From: an uncultured Succinivibrionaceae bacterium | GTDB taxonomy: Bacteria; Pseudomonadota; Gammaproteobacteria; Enterobacterales; Succinivibrionaceae | Length of the DNA: 45,631 bases | Assembly (NCBI GenBank): GCA_949286015.1 | Contig: CASEBB010000057.1 | Span: 1-45,631 of the forward strand | Direction: 5' to 3' | Shown: positions 27,993 to 35,234 of the stretch, piece by piece | Position numbering within the stretch: position 1 is the first letter of the stretch | How the letters are laid out: the number at the start of each line of letters is the position of its first letter | Program-made: the position numbers and the translations under genes | The notes under the pieces: model-generated | Seen by the model: only the letters and a program-made list of their open reading frames with translations | Database searches by the model: none | Told to the model about the DNA's origin: nothing

Positions 27993-28956
27993 TTGTCACT
28001 GCTCACATGTGCGTTGGTCTTTTGCCCGTCGGGCTCTCTTGAAGATAAGGCACAGCCGCGCTGCTACTGCGTAGCTTTAGCCTTGCTTGCGCCACGCGTT
28101 GCTTCCTGACAGCGCTGCTCCCAGAGTCGGGCGTAAACCTGAGCAATAAAGGGGCGTGTGGAGTGGTGTGCGGCCCTAAAAGAAGCAGCCACTGTGGAAA
28201 ATACGGCACAGGCACCGCTGCCTTGCAACCACGTTGTGAGCAGCACCTATTCTTGGGGGTATGTAGAGTTTCCCCAAAAGCCAATCCCCAAGGCTGCAAC
28301 TGCCTACAAGCAGATGTTTTAGCCTGAGAGGAGGTGTTTGCTGCTGCTGCTGCTGCTGCGCTTCGCTCGAGATAAGGCCGCTGTCAAGTGCTGAGGGTAC
28401 ATACGCTGGAGATTGGTGCCGGTGCTTGCCATTATTGGCAGCCAAGCTCTTGTGCGCGTTTGCGGCGTGTTCTCTGCTGATGCTGTTGTGGCTGTCGCTG
28501 CCGCTGCGACGATGCGCTGTGCTTACCCCTGCGCTTTGCCAAAATAACGCAGTTGTTAGCCTATGTCTCCCAGTCTCCGGTAAGATGTGCCTCTAAGCGT
28601 ACAGGGATGGCGCGACAGCGCTACAGACGTCAGTTTGGCTATTTGTAGCCACTTCCGCCGTGCTCTCCTCTCTTGCTACTACCCCTCACAGCATTACTGC
28701 CGGTAGTAAGCCACCAAAGCAGCATGCTGGGGGCTGATCCACACCCCACAGAGCTGGTTATCCCCATATCCCTGTACCCATAAGGGTAGTTATTTTAATA
28801 CGCCCATCTTTGGTGCAAACAGCCCAAGAACCGCATAAACACCTTAAAGAAGCAGTAAAAGTAACTGTGAGGCCAGAAAACCATAGAACTTCCCATAAGG
28901 GCCTTTTAGTGTTGAGGCCCACAACCCTTTTAGGTTTCCTACTTCTGAGGTGCATC
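27993..28956. other. 964-bp region between the LacI gene and ispH
   Basis: No gene is recognisable. It contains one copy of the 110-bp repeat with a CTG expansion (28269-28391). A small hairpin (TACCC-ATAA-GGGTA, about 28777) is followed by an AT-rich stretch that may hold the ispH promoter. Confidence 0.55.
28269..28391 (+). repeat. 110-bp dispersed repeat, copy 1, with (CTG) expansion
   Basis: CCCCAAAAGCCAATCCCCAA, GCAACTGCCTACAA, CCTGAGAG, TTTGCTG and CTCGAGATAAGG appear in the same order as at 45258-45372. Here about seven GCT/CTG triplets (28338-28359) are inserted where the other copy has none. The terminal GGCGCC hairpin is degenerate in this copy. Confidence 0.75.
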
Positions 28957-29898
28957 GTGAGCTTTAAGATCCTACTTGCTGATACCCGTGGCTTTTGTGC
29001 AGGCGTCGAGCGCGCCATTGCGGTTGTCAACCGTGCCTTAGATAAGTTTGGTGCCGATCGGGTATATGTGCTCCATGAGGTGGTGCATAACAAACACGTA
29101 GTCGCTGACCTTGCAGAGCGTGGTGCGCACTTTGTGGAGAGTCTGGACGCTATCCCAGAGCCAGCATCTAAGGTCGTGATCTTTTCAGCCCATGGTGTGG
29201 GCTTAGACACTATTGCTAAGGCCCATGATTTACAGCTCATGGTAATCGACGCCACCTGCCCCTTAGTGAGCCGTATTCACCATAAGGTCGCTAAAGCTGC
29301 TGCCGCTCACCAAGAGGTGGTGATCATTGGTCATGACGGTCACCAAGAGGTGCTGGGCACCGTGGGGCAATACGACGGCCCCAAGGATCTGGTGCACGTC
29401 ATTCTCACTCCTGATGATGTGGAGAAGCTCGAGCTTAAGACCGAGCAGGCTATCTTTGCCACGCAGACCACGCTCTCCATTGATGAGACGGCTAAGACCG
29501 TAGCGGCCTTAAAGCAAAAGTTTCCTTTTATCACTGGCCCAAAAAACGACGATACCTGCTTTGCCACGCAGCATCGCCAAGCTGCGGTTAAGCTCTTGGC
29601 GCAGCAGTGTGACCTCGTCATTGTGGCTGGCTCACAAAACAGCTCCAACTCCCGCCGCTTAAGTGAGGTGGCACAGAGTGAGGGCGTGCGCTCCTACTTA
29701 ATCGATGATAGCTCCGCTATTACAGAGGACATGCTTGCAGGCGTTAAGTGTGTGGGTGTGACCGCTGGTGCCTCGGTGCCAGAGTATATCGTGACCGAGA
29801 TTCTGGACTACCTCAAAACCAAGGGGGCAGAGAGTGTGGAGGCCATTGGCCCATCGCAAAAGATTGGCGCTTTTCCATTGCCAGAGGTGCTGCGCTAA
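28957..29898 (+). CDS. ispH: 4-hydroxy-3-methylbut-2-enyl diphosphate reductase
   Basis: IspH is the last enzyme of the MEP pathway, reducing HMBPP to IPP and DMAPP with an iron-sulfur cluster. The 313-residue product has the three cluster cysteines (Cys14 in RGFCAGV, Cys101 in DATCPLV, Cys201 in DDTCFATQHRQ), the substrate histidines in EVVHN, SAHG and GHQEVLG, and Glu131. The GTG at 28957 was chosen because family members start with (M)xILLAxxRGFCAG and GAGG lies six bases upstream; the frame is open 49 codons further back but that part has no similarity. In E. coli it lies in ribF-ileS-lspA-fkpB-ispH; here the galactoside locus separates it from lspA. Confidence 0.97.
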   Translation: MSFKILLADTRGFCAGVERAIAVVNRALDKFGADRVYVLHEVVHNKHVVADLAERGAHFVESLDAIPEPASKVVIFSAHGVGLDTIAKAHDLQLMVIDATCPLVSRIHHKVAKAAAAHQEVVIIGHDGHQEVLGTVGQYDGPKDLVHVILTPDDVEKLELKTEQAIFATQTTLSIDETAKTVAALKQKFPFITGPKNDDTCFATQHRQAAVKLLAQQCDLVIVAGSQNSSNSRRLSEVAQSEGVRSYLIDDSSAITEDMLAGVKCVGVTAGASVPEYIVTEILDYLKTKGAESVEAIGPSQKIGAFPLPEVLR

Positions 29899-30128
29899 TA
29901 CCAGTAAGCGCCAGTCGCTGTGGCAGTAGAGATGTTTCGTACTGTGCTGGCTTTGCACCACACCCAAACAAGTCAGCACTTAAGTTCACTCCTACGAGTT
30001 TTTCCCTTTGCCAGCTGCCTTTGTGGCTTTGCTGCGCTTGGCCTTAGGGGCTTGCAGGGTCTGCGTTTGAGCATTGGCGGTGCTGGCCTTAAGGCTTTGC
30101 TGCCATAGCCTCCATCGCGCTGTAAACG

Positions 30129-31505
30129 TCATAACGCCCATGGGTTAAGACTTTGGTTGAAGCTCGCGCAGAGCGTGGCCTTATCGCCAGCTAATAGTGC
30201 GTCTTTGTCATTAGAGGAGTCGTTGCCAGCCAATGAGACTAAGGACATCTCTTGTAGATACTTACCAAGCACCTCAACAAAGCGCTTACTGACTTCGTTG
30301 TTCGTAATACCACAGAGGTAGCTGCGTGCGTAAGATGGTTTGCCTCGGGTAGCTTCAGTGATAGCCTTGATGGAGAAATAGCCCCCTAAAACCAAGATCT
30401 GCTGCAGAGTCACCGGCTGTAAGTAGCTTAAGGCTTGTAACTCCGCATGGGGCATAACGATCTTTTGGTGGCTTAGCTTGACCAGCTCTTGCTGCGACAG
30501 GGGGTGGCTATTAAAGTAGGAGCGTAAAGTCGCATATACACGACAGCTATTCATCCACACGGGCTTTAGTTCTGGCACCCAATCAGGATCACACATAAAC
30601 ACTGGAGAGACAAAAGGGTAAAAGAACTTATTCATGGAGTACGGACAATACACTTTGACCGAGGCATCCTCGTCAAAGCAAAAGCCGCAATAGAAGAGCT
30701 TCAGCTGCTCTAAGAGCTCTGGCACGGTAATGCCCATTCTGTCAGCAGCCAGCGTCATGTAAGGCGCAAAGCTCTCTCCCTCGAGATCTTCTTGGGTGTA
30801 GCCCAGTAGTTTGGCATACCTCGGCTCCATGCTCAGGTCATCGAAATCTTGTCCTCTGAACAGCGAGGACTCACGATAGCGCATGATGCCTGTGATCAAG
30901 ATGAATTTCGACTGAGCCTGCTCGCACAACCAACTATAGAAGCGCTGCAGTACCTTTTGCATGTCTGCAAGAACTTGTGGCTGGTTAAGATGTGGAGACA
31001 GAGGGGCATCCCAATTATCAACCAAAAACACGAGTGGCTGCTTACCAACTACATACGCAATGTGAACCGCGAGGCTATAGAATGACGTCTCGGACGCATA
31101 ATTGCCCATCTCTTTGAAGCCAGCACTAACATAAGCAGCAATTAGCTTTTTGCACAAGTTGGCCTCGAACTCCTTTTCATCAGTGTCATCAGCCTCTGTT
31201 AGGCCACGGAGCGACAGATAGATTACAGGAAAGCATTGCTTCACCGGCCAGTTGCCATGAATGGCTGTACCTGCAAACTTTTCAGAATCACCGTGGGCAA
31301 ACAACTCCGCCAGAATAGAGCACAAGGTAGTTTTGCCCATAAGATGGGGCCGAAACATGAAGACACGGTGAAAATCAGTTACCAGTGAGCCAAGCTGGGC
31401 AGTCTTGTCCACAAAGAAGAGATTTTGCTGGCGGATGGCATTCCAGTTCGGCACACCAAGAGGAAACTTGCGTAGCGGATTCGTGAGTAAGTCACCTTGT
31501 GCCAT
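30129..31505 (-). CDS. AAA-ATPase-like protein (PF09820 type) lacking nuclease domain
   Basis: The N-terminus (FPLGVPNWNAIRQQNLFFVDKT) and the middle (FILITGIMRYRESSLF, LLGYTQEDL) match the large family of AAA-ATPase-like proteins that usually carry a C-terminal PD-(D/E)XK nuclease domain. The P-loop is altered: RPHLMGKTT (52-60) where the family has RPRRFGKS. Walker B reads VFLVDNWDAP (159-168) where the family has LIDEYDxP, so the acidic residue after the first Asp is Asn. At 458 residues, and ending soon after GITNNEVSKRF, it lacks the nuclease part (members are usually about 520-580). Function of the family is not settled. The ATG at 31505 has AGGAG ten bases upstream. It is convergent with ispH. 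Confidence 0.85.
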   Translation of the reverse strand: MAQGDLLTNPLRKFPLGVPNWNAIRQQNLFFVDKTAQLGSLVTDFHRVFMFRPHLMGKTTLCSILAELFAHGDSEKFAGTAIHGNWPVKQCFPVIYLSLRGLTEADDTDEKEFEANLCKKLIAAYVSAGFKEMGNYASETSFYSLAVHIAYVVGKQPLVFLVDNWDAPLSPHLNQPQVLADMQKVLQRFYSWLCEQAQSKFILITGIMRYRESSLFRGQDFDDLSMEPRYAKLLGYTQEDLEGESFAPYMTLAADRMGITVPELLEQLKLFYCGFCFDEDASVKVYCPYSMNKFFYPFVSPVFMCDPDWVPELKPVWMNSCRVYATLRSYFNSHPLSQQELVKLSHQKIVMPHAELQALSYLQPVTLQQILVLGGYFSIKAITEATRGKPSYARSYLCGITNNEVSKRFVEVLGKYLQEMSLVSLAGNDSSNDKDALLAGDKATLCASFNQSLNPWAL

Positions 31506-32122
31506 GTATCCGTAACTCCTGTCTTTGTGCGAGACGTCACCTTACCTTAGGGCCAACCACGCAGCTCTATGGTCAGAGCAAGCAGTGGCGGCTATAAGTT
31601 AGATCTTAGCATAGTACCCGCTAAAGAAAGCCATAAACAAGCTGATGTTACGTGCCTGCTCTTGCTGTTGTGTGTACGGCAAGAGCGATCCTTTGGTTAT
31701 CATCTGCGTCTGGTGGATAGAGCCCCAACACTACTCTTAGGTGGCTAACATGAAAAGCCCTAACCACGGCTCAGGTGCTTGCCTCAAGGTGTGCGGCTAC
31801 GTTGTTGTATTCACCAAAGTCTGAGTAGAGCCGAGCTTTTGCAGTAACCAGCCGCTAAGCTGTAGCAAATAGGTGGTGCTGATAAGACGGCGCCGCAGTT
31901 TGCGCTTAGCTCTCACTGTCGCTAGCGAAAATACGGCTTTTTCACTAAAATAACGCCGCCTGTCACTGCCGCTAAGCTTAGCTGGCAACAGCGCTTACCG
32001 CCATGAGGGCGCACTACCCTAGGTGTGACCCCCGTTAAGGCGCTTCGTGCGCGCCTGTGACTTTTTGCGTTTCGTTGACTTTTGGAGGCTTAGAGCCCTC
32101 CACGATCTCTCTTTTTGTTGCT
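31506..32122. other. 617-bp divergent spacer before prfC
   Basis: It contains the second copy of the 114-bp TIR-ended repeat (31709-31818). Just before prfC there is a TGGAGG/CCTCCA hairpin (32083-32102) and a pyrimidine-rich stretch. No gene is recognisable. Confidence 0.55.
31709..31818 (+). repeat. 114-bp repeat with terminal inverted repeats, copy 2
   Basis: It begins TCTGGTGGATA and ends TATTCACCAAA, an imperfect inverted pair. The interior matches 19561-19674 (TAACATGAAA, CCACGGCTCAGGTGCTTGCC, GTGCGGCTACG). Here the ATTACATT triplication of copy 1 is absent. Confidence 0.8.
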
Positions 32123-33715
32123 ATGGCCGATCCTAATTTCCTCAATGAGGTGGCAAAGCGTCGTACTTTTGCCATCATCTCTCACCCAGACGCCGGTAAG
32201 ACCACCATCACCGAAAAGGTCTTGTTATTCGGTAGCGTGATTCAACGCGCCGGTGAGGTAAAGGGTCGTGGTAGCACGGGCTCCTTTGCCAAATCCGACT
32301 GGATGGCCATGGAAAAAGAGCGTGGTATCTCGGTGTCCACCTCGGTCATGCAGTTCCCTTACAACGACTGCATCGTTAACCTCTTAGACACCCCAGGCCA
32401 CGAGGACTTTAGTGAGGACACCTACCGCGTGCTTACCGCCGTCGATTCCTGCTTAATGGTGATCGATGCGGCTAAGGGTGTGGAGGAGCGTACCCGCAAG
32501 TTAATGGACGTGACCCGTCTGCGCTCGACGCCAATTCTCACCTTTATGAACAAGCTCGACCGCGAAACGCGCAACCCTCTTGAGCTGTTAGATGAGGTGG
32601 AAAAGGAGCTCAATATCCTCTGCGCGCCAATCACGTGGCCAATCGGCTCGGGTAAGTCCTTTAAGGGTATCTACCACATCTTGCGTGACGAGGTGCTGCT
32701 CTATCACTCCGGTGAAGGCTATCACATCCAAGAGCGCCGTGTCATTAAGGGCATCGATAACCCTGAGTTGGATGCGGCTGTGGGTGAGGAGTTTGCCGCC
32801 GAGTTACGTGAGAGCATGGAGCTGATCTCCATGGCCTCTAATACCTTTGATGAGGAAGCCTTCTTAGCAGGTGAGCTCACGCCAGTGTTCTTTGGTACAG
32901 CCTTAGGTAACTTTGGTGTGGACTGCATGTTAGACGGCTTAACTGCATGGGCCCCAACGCCACTGCCACGGCAAGCAGATACCCGCGAGGTTAAGGCCAC
33001 TGAGGATAAGCTCACCGGCTTTATCTTTAAGATTCAAGCCAACATGGATCCTAAGCACCGTGACCGCATTGCCTTTATGCGCCTCGTTTCGGGCGAGTAC
33101 AAAAAGGGCATGAAGATGCGTCATGTGCGCATTGGCCGTGACATGCAAATCTCTGATGCTGTGACCTTTATGGCCGGTGAGCGTGACATCGCTTTAGAGG
33201 CGGTAGCAGGTGACATCATTGGTATCCACAATCATGGCACCATTCGTATTGGTGACACCTTTACTGAGGGTGAAGAGCTGCACTTTAGTGGCATCCCTAA
33301 CTTTGCCCCTGAGCTCTTCCGTCGTATCCGCTTAAAGGATCCGCTCAAGCAAAAGCAGCTCTTAAAGGGCTTAGTCCAGCTCTCTGAAGAGGGCGCTGTT
33401 CAGGTCTTTAGACCACTCATCAATAACGATTTAATCGTGGGTGCGGTGGGTGTGCTGCAGTTTGACGTGGTGGTCTCGCGTTTAAAGCACGAGTATAACG
33501 TCGACGCCTCTTACGAGAATGTCAATGTGACTACGGCGCGCTGGGTGACCAGTGATGACCCTAAGGCCTTAGAGGAGTTCAAGGATAAGGTACCAACTTA
33601 TCTGGCGTTAGATGGTGGTGATAACCTCACCTATTTGGCGACCTCGAACGTTAACCTCAATCTGGCCATGGAGCGTTATCCTAAGATCGCCTTCCATGCG
33701 ACCCGTGAGCACTAA
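32123..33715 (+). CDS. prfC: Peptide chain release factor 3
   Basis: RF3 is the translational GTPase that removes RF1/RF2 from the ribosome after termination. The 530-residue product (E. coli 529) shows P-loop SHPDAGKTT (20-28), a GISV switch I, DTPGHEDF (G3), NKLD (G4) and the EF-G-like domains II/III ([39 protein letters not shown]). The ATG at 32123 ([16 protein letters not shown]) was chosen because RF3 proteins begin just before [20 protein letters not shown]; 22 more open codons lie upstream. No clear Shine-Dalgarno is seen. A TIR element begins directly at its stop codon. Confidence 0.98.
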   Translation: MADPNFLNEVAKRRTFAIISHPDAGKTTITEKVLLFGSVIQRAGEVKGRGSTGSFAKSDWMAMEKERGISVSTSVMQFPYNDCIVNLLDTPGHEDFSEDTYRVLTAVDSCLMVIDAAKGVEERTRKLMDVTRLRSTPILTFMNKLDRETRNPLELLDEVEKELNILCAPITWPIGSGKSFKGIYHILRDEVLLYHSGEGYHIQERRVIKGIDNPELDAAVGEEFAAELRESMELISMASNTFDEEAFLAGELTPVFFGTALGNFGVDCMLDGLTAWAPTPLPRQADTREVKATEDKLTGFIFKIQANMDPKHRDRIAFMRLVSGEYKKGMKMRHVRIGRDMQISDAVTFMAGERDIALEAVAGDIIGIHNHGTIRIGDTFTEGEELHFSGIPNFAPELFRRIRLKDPLKQKQLLKGLVQLSEEGAVQVFRPLINNDLIVGAVGVLQFDVVVSRLKHEYNVDASYENVNVTTARWVTSDDPKALEEFKDKVPTYLALDGGDNLTYLATSNVNLNLAMERYPKIAFHATREH

Positions 33716-33865
33716 GGAAAGAGTGAGCTAACAAGTGACGGATGTAGTGGTGCGTGGTTGCAACGTGCCACCTCGAGATAAAAGGTGCAAGCGAGCCTGA
33801 TCCTATCTTGAGATTGGCATGCATGCGTGCCCTAAATTCCGTTATTTATTAAGTCAGTCGTTCCT
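33715..33865 (+). repeat. TIR-bounded noncoding element, copy 5
   Basis: The left end AGGAAAGAGTGAGCTAACAA overlaps the last base of the prfC stop codon. The right end TTATTAAGTCAGTCGTTCCT is its imperfect inverted partner. The interior has CACCTCGAGATAAAAGGTGC and GAGCCTGATCCTATCTTGAG. Confidence 0.8.
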
Positions 33866-34010
33866 CAGTCAGAACTGATGAGCAAGAGGCTGCAAGGCTC
33901 TTGCGATGCTGGGCAGCGCCCTGATGGCGTCTGCGTAGCGGTGGTAAGCCCAAAAGTCACCACCATCACCCTTAGCGTAGGTAGGTCAGGATCACTCCAC
34001 TCTGGAGATA

Positions 34011-34031
34011 AAGCGCCGTGAGGCGCTTTTG
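34011..34031 (+). terminator. GGCGCC-type intrinsic terminator
   Basis: AAAGCGCC-GTGA-GGCGCTTT is an 8-bp stem with a GTGA tetraloop and a TTTT tail, preceded by GGAGATAA. It is one of the recurrent hairpin modules. It lies about 300 nt past prfC and may end that transcript. Confidence 0.65.
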
Positions 34032-35107
34032 CTAAGACCAGCAGCGTTTCTCTGCGCTCGCTCTACCATCACAAGCAGCGCTGTGCGCATAGTACTCCGC
34101 TCCCAGTTCCCGTTGCTCTGTGCTCTGCTGATAAGGGCGTCACCTGCGGTGATCAGAGGATCCCCGTGGTGGCGCCTTTTGCCTGTTAGGGGTAATTTGA
34201 GTGGCGTGGTGCGGCACAATAGTGTGCGCAGCGATGCTCCTTGAGGGCACTTTTGAGCACCTTGCTGTGCTCGTGTGGGTACTGCGGCGTGTGCGGCGTG
34301 GCAGATCTGAGGCAGAGAGTATGGCAGCCTCCCTAATTTGGGATATATTGTGGCGTGATGCTGCTTTTGCGGGCAATTCCACGGTATTGCCTGCCAATCT
34401 CTGTTAGACTAAGTAAGATGTCTCTCATATTTTTGCCCGCCTGACAGGCCGTGCCCGCAGCGCATGCTGCGTCTTTTACGCGCTTAGAGTGCGTAACTGC
34501 AAAGATCCCCGCAACGCGGTGAGCGCTGTGGGGAGCGGCTGCACTGCACCAGACGCCCTTGTGTCAGGTCGTTATACATGCAGTGACCACTAACACCACT
34601 TAAGCTGGGTCTCTTACAGATGTAGGTGGTAGGGCGTGGCCTAAGCTGCTAGCAAATGACAGCAATGAGCACGAATCTCGCTCTTTATCCTGTTTTCCCA
34701 CAGACATAGCCTTAGGTGGTGATCACAGCGCTGGCCATGGCCAGTTCCATGGCACTGACCGTGACTATGCCACGACTGAGGGCGCGGTTCGTAAGCACAG
34801 GTAAGCGCAAGAGCTCCTGACACGGATCTGATCATGAGTTGAGCCGCAGTTAGGGTAGCACCGCAGCACCCATAATCCTGAAAGTAGGCCCACAGGCAAT
34901 GGGTTAGCACCTCTTAAGTCTTTGCTGCTACTGCTAACTCCTAAGAGTGTGCTTTTGGTGTTCACTACCCGAGGCGGTGCGCACAAAGAGCTGAGGTTGA
35001 CGCCATAACTACAGAGATTACAGAGGCAATGGCCCTCTGTGGCAATGCGCCTAAGTGAGAGACTACGGCTTGTCAGCCATCTTGGCCCCATGGCTCTCCT
35101 CTGTGGC

Positions 35108-35125
35108 TTAACCTGAAGAGGTTAA
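35108..35125 (+). promoter_or_regulatory. Leader hairpin upstream of the kinase
   Basis: TTAACCT-GAAG-AGGTTAA is a perfect 7-bp stem 110 nt upstream of the kinase ATG. It could be a leader hairpin or an operator. Confidence 0.4.
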
Positions 35126-35141
35126 TCTCAAGCAGCGGTAG

Positions 35142-35168
35142 CGGCTTAAGCCGAAACGGCTTAGGCCG
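35142..35168 (+). promoter_or_regulatory. 12-bp stem-loop upstream of the kinase
   Basis: CGGCTTAAGCCG-AAA-CGGCTTAGGCCG pairs over 12 bp with one G-T pair. The first arm is itself a perfect 12-bp palindrome. It lies 66 nt before the kinase ATG. Confidence 0.5.
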
Positions 35169-35234
35169 AGCTTAAGCAAGGCCGCAGAGGCAGGTAAGTT
35201 AGGATGGCTGCGCCAGAGGCGGAGGTTGTACTGA

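Larger units (their letters stand above)
33866..35234. other. 1.4 kb region between the prfC element and the histidine kinase
   Basis: No gene is recognisable. It holds a terminator (34011-34031) and, near the kinase start, two strong hairpins (35108-35125 and 35142-35168). Confidence 0.55.

Noticed and set aside
28338..28359. CTG triplet run as a poly-Gln coding tract
   Set aside because: The minus frame with Gln residues has no other coding features, and the run lies inside a noncoding repeat copy.
28810..28956. Upstream extension of ispH by 49 codons
   Set aside because: IspH proteins start at the ILLADTRGFCAG region. The extension has no similarity, and the GTG at 28957 has a proper ribosome site.
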